Assembly: GCF_021029445.1 (NCBI RefSeq)
Contig: NZ_CP072610.1
Span: forward strand, 1,674,001-1,738,000
Length of the DNA: 64,000 nucleotides
DNA from: Pseudomonas wenzhouensis
GTDB lineage: Bacteria; Pseudomonadota; Gammaproteobacteria; Pseudomonadales; Pseudomonadaceae
Direction of reading: 5' to 3'
In this document: positions 52,799-63,100 of the stretch, one piece after another
How positions within the stretch are numbered: position 1 is the first letter of the stretch
Layout of the letters: the number at the start of each line of letters is the position of its first letter
Translations under genes and position numbers: made by a program
The notes under the pieces: model-generated
What the model saw: only the letters and a program-made list of their open reading frames with translations
The model's database searches: none
Told to the model about the DNA's origin: nothing

Positions 52799-54439
52799 CT
52801 AGCGAGGATACAGCGGCGGCAGCGCGCTGCTTTCCTGCGGCGCTGCGCTTGGCTCCTGTGCGGCGGGCAGGTTGCGAATCGCCTTCCACAGCTCCTCGCC
52901 TTGCCATTGCTGGCCAACTTCGCTGTACAGCGCGCCGTTGAGACCGTCCAGGGCGTCCGACAGCGGCACGTAGCGTGCGGCCATATCGGCGAGGGTTTCC
53001 GGTTGTTGGCGAGCCCAGGCGTCGAGTGCGTGACGAGTGGCCTGGGCATCGCCGGCCTGGCAGGCGCGCTTGATGTCGTCGAGCAGCGTGCGCGGGCTCG
53101 GGCCACTCTGCGCCGCGCGCTGGATCGCCGGTTGCCGGCGGGCATGCCACCACAAGCCGAAGCCGAGCAGCGTGGTCAGGCTCAGCACTGCGCAGGCCAA
53201 CTGCCAGGGCCACAATTCCGGCCCCTCGATCACCTGGGTCGTCACCATCGGCGTATTGGGTTGTTCATCGTTCTGCAGTTGCGGATTTTCCGCGACCTGC
53301 AGCGTACGGGCGGAGAGGGTGGTGCGTTCCAGCGTGTCGGTCTGGGTGTTCCACCACAACACTTCCAAGGGCGGCAGATCGAAACTGCCGCTGCGATTGG
53401 GTACCAGCGCTTCGCGCTCCTCGCGGGTGCCGACGATGCCGTTCTCGCTTTTCTGATCGTTCATCTGCGGCTGATCCGGGTAACGCCGCAGGCCGTCGAC
53501 CTGGGTCGCCGGCAGTGGCGGCAGTTGCGCGCTGGACAGACCGTCGACCTTGAGAATCAGACGGCGAGTCAGTGAGTCGCCGACCTGGCTGGTTTCCGGT
53601 TGCGGGCTCCAGGTTTCCGCCAGGCCCAGGGCGCGCGCCGGTAGCCAGGGCACGTCAGCCGGGTAGTCGGCCGGCTTGGGTTTGACCTGCAGCGGAATGT
53701 CCGGCGACTTGACCCGCGAGACCTTGCCGGCACGCGGCCCGAAAGGCAGGAAGTCGTTGCTGCGCGAGCGGTCGACCAGGGTGGCGCTGAAGGTCTGTCC
53801 GGGGATCACCAGTTGTCCGCTTCGTTGCGGATAGATGGCGTATTGCAGTTCGATCACGCCATGCAGCACGCCGCCGATGCTTTTTTCGTAGGTGCGCGGT
53901 TCGCCCAGTTGTTCGACCCGGGCATCGGCGATACGCAGCGGCGTCAGGCTGCTGTCGTCGTACATGGACACCGAGTGGTAGATGCGCAGGGTCAGCACGG
54001 CCTGGGCCTGGACGTAGACGTTCTCCTGATCGAGGCTGGCATCGATGAATACCGGTGCCAGCTGTTCGCCGTTGCCGGCGCTGACGGCTGCTTCGACGTT
54101 CAGCGTGATCGGCAGGGTTTCGGCGTTTTCCAGGCGGATCGCCGGGATGATCACTTCCCCGCTGCGCCGTGGCTGCAGGGTGAGGATCCAGCGCGTGCTG
54201 GCGCGTGGCGTATCACCGATGCTGCTCAGGCGATTGACCTGACGGCTGCCGAGAATCTCGAAATCCTGCTCCAGTGGGCTCAGGTCGGGGCGGCCGAAGC
54301 GGGTCGGATCGGTCGACTCCAGCGTCAATACCACCGTCTCACCTTCGCTCAGGCGGGTACGGTCGACGCTGGCAAAAAAAGCCTCGGCGCTGGCCTGTCC
54401 GGCGAGCAGTAGAAGAAACAGGAAGAGCAGAGGCTTCAT
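52799..54439 (-). CDS. BatD-like protein (oxygen-tolerance operon)
   Basis: The 546-residue product has a signal peptide (MKPLLFLFLLLLAGQASA), immunoglobulin-like beta domains (VDRTRLSEGETVVLTLES; LQPRRSGEVIIPAIRL; YAIYPQRSGQLVIPGQTFSA; LPPLPATQVDGLRRYPDQ), a membrane helix near 415-435 (WQLACAVLSLTTLLGFGLWWHA) and a cytoplasmic tail. BatD proteins occur with MoxR and VWA partners in envelope stress or aerotolerance operons; mechanism unknown. Last gene of the unit; ATG overlaps the preceding stop by four bases. Confidence 0.86.
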   Translation of the reverse strand: MKPLLFLFLLLLAGQASAEAFFASVDRTRLSEGETVVLTLESTDPTRFGRPDLSPLEQDFEILGSRQVNRLSSIGDTPRASTRWILTLQPRRSGEVIIPAIRLENAETLPITLNVEAAVSAGNGEQLAPVFIDASLDQENVYVQAQAVLTLRIYHSVSMYDDSSLTPLRIADARVEQLGEPRTYEKSIGGVLHGVIELQYAIYPQRSGQLVIPGQTFSATLVDRSRSNDFLPFGPRAGKVSRVKSPDIPLQVKPKPADYPADVPWLPARALGLAETWSPQPETSQVGDSLTRRLILKVDGLSSAQLPPLPATQVDGLRRYPDQPQMNDQKSENGIVGTREEREALVPNRSGSFDLPPLEVLWWNTQTDTLERTTLSARTLQVAENPQLQNDEQPNTPMVTTQVIEGPELWPWQLACAVLSLTTLLGFGLWWHARRQPAIQRAAQSGPSPRTLLDDIKRACQAGDAQATRHALDAWARQQPETLADMAARYVPLSDALDGLNGALYSEVGQQWQGEELWKAIRNLPAAQEPSAAPQESSALPPLYPR

Positions 54440-56196
54440 CGGTTGGAGTCCTGACGCTGTTGCTGTTCATACCAGAATTTGCGCCGCAGCAATTCGGCCG
54501 GGTCATCCGGTATTTGCCGCAGCCATTGTTCCAGCGCTTGCTGGCGTTCGGCCGCAGTGCCCAGATCGGCTGCCGTGCGGGGTGGCTCGACGGGCTCGGC
54601 AGCATCCGGTGTTTCACGGCCACTGCCAGACTGGACATCATCTTGGCCGGCGCCGCTGGCGTTGCCCGGTGCCTCGTTAGTGTCGCCGTTCTCGCCCAGG
54701 CTACCTGGCTTGGCAGGTTGTGCTGCAGGGTTTTCGGCAGGCTGGCCGGGTGATGACTCATCCGCCTGCTGTTGCTCGTCGGAAGCTTCCTGCGGCTCGT
54801 CAGCGGCGCCATTGTCGGGTTGCTGCTGATTTTCGCGCTGGCGCAGGGCATCTTCCACCAGTGCCTTGTTGTGCTGCGCGGCGGCCAGTTCCGGTTGACG
54901 CTCCAGCGCCTGGTCATAAGCGTCCAGCGCGGCTTCCAGTTCGCCCGCCTTGGCCAGGGCATTGCCGCGATTGTAGTGATCGGCGGCGCTGTCGCCGGTG
55001 GCGAAGCGCTCGGCGGCGGCGGAATAGTCCCCGGCCTCATAGAGTGCCTTGCCCTGCCACTGTGGATCGACGAAGCGCTGCGCGGCCTCGGCCGGGCGTT
55101 GTGCCTGCAGCAGGCGCTGGCCCTGTTGGTCGGGGCGCAGCCAGAGGTCGTCGAGTCCGAAGGCGTGGCTGCTTTGCGGTGGCAGCAGCAGCAGCAGGGG
55201 CAGGCAGAACAGCCAGCCGCGACGTCCGGCACAGGCGGCGAGCAACAGCAGGGGCAGCAACAGCCAGTAGCCCTGGTCGACATGGCTGTCGAGCTGCGTT
55301 GGCTCGCCGGCAGCGCGCATGGTCTGCGGGCTATCGAGCAGGCCCAGGCGACGCAGGTCTTCATCGTCCAGGCGCATGGAGGCGTAGCGGCCACCGTGGT
55401 TCTCTGCGGCCTCCTGCAGGCCGCGTGCATCGAGGCGGGGAATCAGAATGGCGCCGCGCGAATCCTTGAGGAAGCTGCCATCTTCCTGTGCCACCGGTGC
55501 GCCTTCGCGACTGCCCACGCCGAGAATCAGCAGCGGCAGCGAGCGTTTCTCCAGCGCGAGTTGGATGCCGCTGCGCTCCTCGGCATCGAGGGCGCTGCTG
55601 ATCAACAGCAGGCGACCCTGGCCCAGTTGTGCCTGATCGAGCAGTTGCAGTGCACGCGCCACGGCCAGGTCGGCACGGCGACCCGGCTCGGGCATCAGCG
55701 AGGGCTTCAGCGCTTCGAGCAAATTACGGCTGGTGGCCAGGTCATCGGACAGCGGCACCAGGCTGTGCGCGCTGCCTGCGTAAACGATGATCGCTGTCTG
55801 CGCATCGCGCCGCGCTTCGAGCAGATCGAGCAACTTGCGTAGCGCCTGCTCGAGACGGTTCGGGCGGCCGTCGGTGGCGAGCATCTGCGGTGTCAGTTCG
55901 AGCAGCACCACCAGCGGGTCGGCGGGCTTCTGGTTGCTCTGCTCGACGCGCTGCCAGCTGGGGCCGAGCAGCGCCAGCACAGCCAGTAGCCAGGCCAGAC
56001 CGAGCGCCAGCCAGGGCAGCTTGCTGGAGCGGCCGCTGCCGCCCTTGAGCAGCGCCTGATGAAACGCTGCCGGCAGCAACAGTTGCCAGCGCCCGCTTTG
56101 CCGCTCGCGATGCCACAGGCGCCAGAGCAACCAAGCCAATACAGGCAGTGCCAGCAGCCACAGTGGGCGCAGCCACTCCGTCCAGAGCAGGCTCAT
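54436..56196 (-). CDS. BatB/BatC-like VWA and TPR protein
   Basis: The 586-residue product fuses an inner-membrane VWA domain (helices at about 10-25 and 60-78; VVLLELTPQMLATDGRPNRL in place of the classic DxSxS MIDAS) with TPR repeats (about 355-435; AGDYSAAAERFATGDSAADH, NRGNALAKAGELEAALDAYDQAL) and a long acidic, Gln/Pro-rich disordered tail (about 445-545). The MIDAS first motif reads LELTPQM, so metal binding may be lost here. Four-base overlap with both neighbours. Confidence 0.86.
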   Translation of the reverse strand: MSLLWTEWLRPLWLLALPVLAWLLWRLWHRERQSGRWQLLLPAAFHQALLKGGSGRSSKLPWLALGLAWLLAVLALLGPSWQRVEQSNQKPADPLVVLLELTPQMLATDGRPNRLEQALRKLLDLLEARRDAQTAIIVYAGSAHSLVPLSDDLATSRNLLEALKPSLMPEPGRRADLAVARALQLLDQAQLGQGRLLLISSALDAEERSGIQLALEKRSLPLLILGVGSREGAPVAQEDGSFLKDSRGAILIPRLDARGLQEAAENHGGRYASMRLDDEDLRRLGLLDSPQTMRAAGEPTQLDSHVDQGYWLLLPLLLLAACAGRRGWLFCLPLLLLLPPQSSHAFGLDDLWLRPDQQGQRLLQAQRPAEAAQRFVDPQWQGKALYEAGDYSAAAERFATGDSAADHYNRGNALAKAGELEAALDAYDQALERQPELAAAQHNKALVEDALRQRENQQQPDNGAADEPQEASDEQQQADESSPGQPAENPAAQPAKPGSLGENGDTNEAPGNASGAGQDDVQSGSGRETPDAAEPVEPPRTAADLGTAAERQQALEQWLRQIPDDPAELLRRKFWYEQQQRQDSNR

Positions 56197-57197
56197 GCGC
56201 GCCTCCGCAGCCGCTGTAGCAAGTCGGGCCAGAGTACCTGGCCCACCAGCAGCAGTGAGCCGAGTAGCGCCAGCGCCAGCGGCCAGGCATAGAGCGCCTG
56301 GGCCGGGCGGGCCAGGGTGGGTTGCTGGGCGACCGGTTCGAGGCGATCGAGGGTTCGTTCGATCTGCTCCAGCTCGGCCTGATTGCGTGCACGGAAATAC
56401 TCGCCACCGGTGACGTCGGTAATCGCGCGCAGGCTGGTTTCGTCCAGATCCAGGGCGCTGAAGCCGAAGTTGCCGAGTGCAGCGCTTTGCTGCGGATCGG
56501 CACCGATGCCGATGGCATAGATGCGCACGCCTTCATCGGCGGCCAGTTGCGCGGCGACCATCGGATCGATCTCGCCGCCGTTGTTGGCGCCATCGGTGAT
56601 CAGCACAAGCACGCGGCTCTGCGCCGGGCGCTGGCGCAGGCGTTTGACCGCCAGGCCGATGGCATCGCCGATGGCGGTATTCTTGCCGGCGATGCCGATC
56701 ACGGCTTCGTCCAGCCAGGTGCGTACCGTGTGGCGGTCGAAGGTCAGTGGTGCCTGCAGATAGGCCTGGCTGCCGAACAGGATCAGGCCGACGCGATCAC
56801 CCCTGCGGCCTTCGATGAAGTCGCCGAGCAGGCGCTTGACCAGTTCCAGGCGGCTGATCGGTTCTTCGTCCCACTGCATGTCGGCGTAATCCATCGAGCC
56901 GGAGACGTCCACCGCCAGCAGCAGGTCGCGGCCACTGGCTGGCAATGGCAGCGGCTCACCGACCCATTGCGGCCGTGCGGCGGCACATAGCAGCAGCGCC
57001 CAGAGCAGTACCAGCGGTGCTTGCTGACGCCAGCTGGGCAGGGCGGCGCGGGCGCGGCGACCGCTCATGGCTTGCAGCTCGTCAAGAAAGCTGACGCGCA
57101 ACGCCGCATCGCCACTGTCGGCGGGCGGTAGCAGCAAACGCAGCAGCCAGGGCAGCGGCGCCAGCAGAAAGACCCAGGGCCAGGCGAACTCAAACAT
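56193..57197 (-). CDS. BatA-like VWA-domain protein
   Basis: The 334-residue product has an N-terminal helix pair (about 5-20, 55-75), a VWA domain with intact MIDAS DVSGSMDYADM (about 93-103), Thr in FDRHTVRTWL and Asp in VLITDGANNGGEID, and a C-terminal membrane helix (ALYAWPLALALLGSLLLVG). VWA proteins partner with MoxR ATPases to assemble or activate complexes. ATG 57197 is chosen by the MFEFAWPWVFLL family N-terminus. It overlaps the DUF4381 gene by eight bases. Confidence 0.9.
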   Translation of the reverse strand: MFEFAWPWVFLLAPLPWLLRLLLPPADSGDAALRVSFLDELQAMSGRRARAALPSWRQQAPLVLLWALLLCAAARPQWVGEPLPLPASGRDLLLAVDVSGSMDYADMQWDEEPISRLELVKRLLGDFIEGRRGDRVGLILFGSQAYLQAPLTFDRHTVRTWLDEAVIGIAGKNTAIGDAIGLAVKRLRQRPAQSRVLVLITDGANNGGEIDPMVAAQLAADEGVRIYAIGIGADPQQSAALGNFGFSALDLDETSLRAITDVTGGEYFRARNQAELEQIERTLDRLEPVAQQPTLARPAQALYAWPLALALLGSLLLVGQVLWPDLLQRLRRRA

Positions 57198-57684
57198 GTT
57201 TGCGAATCCAGATGGCGATGGCCTGATCAAGCTCCGCAATGGCCTTGTCGCTCAGGGGGCACTGCGGTTTGTAACTGCCGTCGACAAGGATCATCCAGCG
57301 GGTCAGGCCGGCTGCCGGGCAGCGGTTGTCGAGAAACGCCAACCAGGCGCGGTTGCTCAGGGTATGGCTGGCGCTGTCCGGGTAGCGTTCGCGGCACAGG
57401 CGTTTGAGCAGGGCGTTGAGCTGCTGCAGCCAGGGGCCCGCCGGAGCGCCATCGTAGGGTTTGCTCAGGCGCGACAGCTCATCGAGCGCTGCCTGGCGCA
57501 GTGGGTCGAGCGCCTGCTCCGTTGTCACCTTGCGCGGGCGTTGCTGCCAGTTACGCAGCAGGCGCCACAGGCCCCAAGCCAGCAGTGGCAGGAGCACGGC
57601 GAGCAACCACCAGCCCGGTGCCGGTGGCCACCAGGGCACCGGCGGCGGGTCGATCAGCGGCTGCAACTGGTCGAGGGGATTCAT
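57190..57684 (-). CDS. DUF4381 membrane protein
   Basis: The 164-residue product has one membrane helix (about 21-42, APGWWLLAVLLPLLAWGLWRLL) preceded by DQLQPLIDPPPVPWWPP, and a cytoplasmic helical domain. This is the usual small member between the DUF58 and VWA genes in MoxR operons. ATG 57684 overlaps the DUF58 stop by four bases. Confidence 0.87.
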   Translation of the reverse strand: MNPLDQLQPLIDPPPVPWWPPAPGWWLLAVLLPLLAWGLWRLLRNWQQRPRKVTTEQALDPLRQAALDELSRLSKPYDGAPAGPWLQQLNALLKRLCRERYPDSASHTLSNRAWLAFLDNRCPAAGLTRWMILVDGSYKPQCPLSDKAIAELDQAIAIWIRKHV

Positions 57685-58628
57685 AGGGATTTTCTCGCCT
57701 GCAGACCGCTGAGCTGCTCCTGCAACTGCTCGACCAGTTCGAGCTGCGTGCTCAAGGGTAGCAGCGGCACGCCAAGCTTCTGTGCCAGACGCTGCCAACG
57801 CGCCTCGCGCGCCTGGGCCAGGGCGCGATAAGTCTGGCGCAGGTCGCCGTTGTGGCTGTCCAGCTCCAGTTGCGCACCGCCCTGGGTAAAGCGCAGCAGC
57901 CCGGCCGCCGGCAGGGCGCGATCGAGTGGATCGGACAGCGGCAGCAACAACAGATCGGTGTGGCGTGCGAGCAAGGTGAGTTGCTGCTCGGCGTTGTCGC
58001 TCAGTGCTCGTTCGTCGCAGAGCACGATCACCAGGCTGCCCGGTCGCAGTACCTCACGGGCGCGGCGCAGGGCCAGGCCGAAATTGTCGCGGCCGGCACT
58101 GGTTTGGCTCTCCGGGCCAAGCGCCTGGTTGGCGCGGGCCAGCAGATTGAGCAGTTGCAGCAGGCTCTGTTTGCTGCGTCGGGGTTTGACTTCATGGTGC
58201 TCGTTGTCGGCGAACACCAGGCCGCCGATGCGGTCGTTATGGCCCAGCGCGGCCCAGCCGATCAACGCCGCAGCGCGTGCAGCCAGCACCGACTTGAAGC
58301 ACAGGCCGGAGCCGAAGAACAGCCGCTGGCTCTGTTCGGCGATGATGAAGATGGGCCGCTCGCGCTCTTCGTGAAACAGCTTGGTGTGCGGCTCCTGGGT
58401 ACGCGCGGTGACGCGCCAGTCGATGGTGCGCACATCGTCGCCGGCCTGATAGACGCGCACCTGATCGAAGTCCACCCCCCGCCCGCGCAGTTTGGAATGG
58501 TGCAGGCCGATCAGTGGGCTGCGTCGGGTCGGGGTGGAGAACAGCGGCACTTCATGCACTTTATGGCGCATGTCGATCAGTTCGCCGAGGGCGATATGGA
58601 TGCCGGGTTGGCTGGCCGGGATCTGCAT
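57681..58628 (-). CDS. DUF58 family protein
   Basis: The 315-residue product carries the DUF58 signature RGRGVDFDQVRVYQAGDDVRTIDWRVTART (about 48-77; split motif GDDVRTIDW) and a degenerate VWA-like fold thereafter (IFIIAEQSQRLFFGSG, LVIVLCDERALS). DUF58 proteins are encoded beside MoxR ATPases and may be their direct partner. ATG 58628 gives the usual N-terminus. Confidence 0.9.
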   Translation of the reverse strand: MQIPASQPGIHIALGELIDMRHKVHEVPLFSTPTRRSPLIGLHHSKLRGRGVDFDQVRVYQAGDDVRTIDWRVTARTQEPHTKLFHEERERPIFIIAEQSQRLFFGSGLCFKSVLAARAAALIGWAALGHNDRIGGLVFADNEHHEVKPRRSKQSLLQLLNLLARANQALGPESQTSAGRDNFGLALRRAREVLRPGSLVIVLCDERALSDNAEQQLTLLARHTDLLLLPLSDPLDRALPAAGLLRFTQGGAQLELDSHNGDLRQTYRALAQAREARWQRLAQKLGVPLLPLSTQLELVEQLQEQLSGLQARKSL

Positions 58629-58640
58629 GGGCTTCAGCCC

Positions 58641-58699
58641 GTAGCCCGGATGCAATCCGGGGAGGCTGCGTGATCAGCCCCGGATTGCATCCGGGCTAC
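58641..58699. repeat. REP palindrome pair (GTAGCCCGGAT type)
   Basis: GTAGCCCGGATGCAATCCGGGG and CCCCGGATTGCATCCGGGCTAC are near-perfect inverted arms around 14 bp. It lies between moxR and the DUF58 gene inside the operon and may lower downstream expression or stabilise upstream mRNA. Confidence 0.85.
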
Positions 58700-58728
58700 A
58701 TGGGACAGGCGCATGGGGCGCGGCTGCA

Positions 58729-59688
<960 letters not shown>

Positions 59689-60120
59689 CGTCGGGCTCTT
59701 CTGGCGGATGGGCGCGGCTGATTACAGTCACGCGTGCAGACCGCCGACTTTACTGCATTTGCCGCTTGAGCCGCTATCGGCGGCGCGGGTCGTGAACAGT
59801 CTGGCAACAGAAATCAGAGGTGCTTTTGCCGCCGTCGTGGCCCTTTGTTCGCCCCGGCGGCTAGCCAGTTTCTGGGGCTGACAGCTTGTCATGCACCGTA
59901 TCGGTGCGGCCTTGAAAGAAAATGTCGCAGCGCCGCAAGCGGTTGCAGGCCAACCCTCGTTAAGCTCAATGGCTATGCGTGACTCATTGGTCGCGCTTTT
60001 CACGCCGGTCCGCATGCGACTCGTCAGTGTCATCGTCGCTTCATGGACTAACGTTGAACTAACACCCAACGGCAGCGATCCAGACCTCCTGTCCAATAAT
60101 CAGCCCAATGGAGCACAACC
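59689..60120. other. Intergenic region between moxR and gdhB
   Basis: 432 bp between divergent genes with no coding signal I can support. It presumably holds both promoters; I see no confident -35/-10 pair or palindrome. Confidence 0.5.
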
Positions 60121-63100
60121 ATGGCGTTCTTTACGGCGGCCAGCAAAGCCGACTTCCAGCACCAACTGCAAGCGGCCCTGGCTCAGCACGTGAGTGAGCA
60201 GGTACTGCCACAAGTAGCCCTGTTCGCCGAACAGTTCTTCGGCATCATCGCCCTCGAAGAGTTGACTCAGCGACGTTTGTCCGATCTGGTCGGCTGCACC
60301 CTGTCGGCCTGGCGCATGCTGGAGCAGTTCGACCCCGCCAAGCCGCAAGTACGCACCTTCAACCCTGACTACGAGAAGCACGGCTGGCAGTCCACCCACA
60401 CGGCGGTGGAAATCCTCCATGGCGATATCCCGTTCCTGGTCGACTCGGTGCGCATGGAGCTGAACCGCCATGGTTACAGCATCCACACCCTGCAGAACAG
60501 CGTGTTCAGCGTGCGCCGTGACAAGAGCGGCCAGTTGCTGGAAATCCTGCCGCGTGGCACCCAGGGGGAGGGTGTGCAGCAGGAAGCGTTGATGTTCCTG
60601 GAAATCGATCGCTGCTCCAGTTCCGCCGAGCTGAAGACCCTGGAAAAAGCCATTCACGAAGTCTTCGGTGACGTGCGCATGAGCGTTGCCGACTTCCAGC
60701 CGATGAAGGCCAAGGCGCGTGAGCTGCTGGCCTGGCTGGATCGCGCCAAGCTCAAGGTGGACAAGACCGAGCTGGATGAAATCAAGGTCTACCTGAACTG
60801 GTTGCTGGACAACCATTTCACCTTCCTCGGCTACGAGGAGTTCACCGTTGCGCCGACTGCCGATGGCGGCAGCATGGTCTATGACGAGAAATCTCTGCTG
60901 GGTCTGTCCAAGCGCCTGCGCACCGGCTTATCCGCCGAGGAGCTGCATATCGAGCCGGAGGCGGTGGCCTATCTGCGCGAACCGCAGTTGCTGTCCTTCG
61001 CCAAGGCCGCAGTGCCGAGCCGTGTGCACCGTCCGGCCTACCCGGATTTTGTTTCCATCCGTGAGCTCGATGCCAAGGGCAACGTGGTCAAGGAATGCCG
61101 CTTCATGGGCCTGTACACTTCGGCGGTGTACGCCGAGAGCGTGTGGAACATCCCCTACATCCGCCGCAAGGTGGACGTGATCAAGCAGCGTTCGGGCTTC
61201 GACAGCAGCGCCCACCTGGGCAAGGAACTGGCCCAGGTGCTGGAAGTGCTGCCGCGTGACGATCTGTTCCAGACCCCGGTCGAGGACTTGTTCAACACCG
61301 CTCTGGCCATCGTGCAGATTCAGGAGCGCAACAAGATCCGTGTGTTCCTGCGCCGCGATCCCTACGGCCGTTTCTGCTACTGCCTAGCCTACGTGCCGCG
61401 CGACGTCTACTCCACCGAAACCCGCATGAAGATCCAGCAGGTGCTGATGGAGCGTCTGCAGGCCACCGATTGCGAGTTCTGGACCTTCTTCTCCGAATCG
61501 GTGCTGGCGCGCGTGCAGTTTATCCTGCGGGTCGATCCGAAGAACAAGACCCAGATCGACCCGTTGCGTCTGGAGAAAGAAGTCATCCAGGCCTGCCGTT
61601 CGTGGAAGGACGACTACATCGGGCTGATGGTCGAAAGCCTCGGCGAAGCCCAGGGTACCAACGTCCTGGCCGAGTTTCCCGATGGCTTCCCGGCTGGCTA
61701 TCGCGAGCGTTTCGCCCCGCATTCGGCGGTGGTGGACATGCAGCACCTGCTCAGCCTGAGCAATGACAAGCCGCTGGTAATGAGCTTCTACCAGCCGCTG
61801 GCGCAGGGCGACCAGCAACTGCACTGCAAGCTGTACCACGCCGATACGCCGCTGCCGCTGTCCGACGTGCTGCCGATTCTGGAGAACCTCGGCCTGCGCG
61901 TGCTCGGCGAGTTCCCCTACAAGCTGCGCCGCAATGACGGCCGCGAATTCTGGATTCACGACTTCGCCTTCACCTATGCCGAAGGTCTGGACGTCGACAT
62001 CCAGCAGCTCAACGACACCCTGCAGGACGCCTTCATACATATCGTCCGTGGCGAAGCCGAGAATGATGCCTTCAACCGCCTGGTGCTGACCGCTGCCATG
62101 CCCTGGCGCGACGTTGCTTTGCTGCGCGCCTATGCGCGTTATCTCAAGCAGATTCGCCTGGGCTTCGACCTCAGCTACATCGCCGCGACCCTGATCAACC
62201 ATGCCGATATCGCCAAGGAGCTGGTGCGCCTGTTCCGCACCCGTTTCTACCTCGCGCGCAAGCTCACTGCCGAAGACCTGGAAGACAAGCAGCAGAAACT
62301 CGAACAGGCCATCCTGGCTGCGCTGGACAACGTCGCCGTGCTCAACGAAGACCGCATCCTGCGTCGCTACCTGGACCTGATCAAGGCCACCCTGCGTACC
62401 AACTTCTTCCAGACCGACGCCAATGGCGCGGCCAAATCCTATTTCAGCTTCAAGCTCAGCCCGCGCCTGATTCCGGAAATTCCACGGCCGGTGCCGAAGT
62501 TCGAGATCTTCGTCTACAGCCCGCGCGTCGAGGGCGTGCATCTGCGCTTCGGCGACGTGGCCCGTGGTGGCCTGCGCTGGTCGGATCGCGAAGAGGACTT
62601 CCGCACCGAAGTGCTGGGCCTGGTCAAGGCGCAACAGGTGAAGAACGCGGTGATCGTGCCGATGGGCGCCAAGGGTGGTTTCGTGCCGCGCCGTATGCCG
62701 CTTGGCGGTTCGCGTGACGAGGTGATGGCCGAGGGCATCGCCTGCTACCGCATCTTCATCAGCGGCCTGCTGGACATCACCGACAACCTCAAGGAAGGCG
62801 AGGTGGTGCCGCCTGTGAACGTGGTGCGTCACGACGCCGATGACCCCTATCTGGTGGCGGCGGCGGACAAGGGCACCGCGACCTTCTCCGACATCGCCAA
62901 CGGCATTGCCGCCGAATATGGCTTCTGGCTGGGCGACGCCTTTGCCTCCGGCGGCTCGGCCGGTTACGACCACAAGGGCATGGGCATCACCGCCAAGGGC
63001 GCCTGGGTGTCGGTGCAGCGTCACTTCCGCGAGCGCGGCATCGATGTGCAGAAGGACAACGTCAGCGTGATCGGCATCGGCGACATGGCCGGCGACGTAT

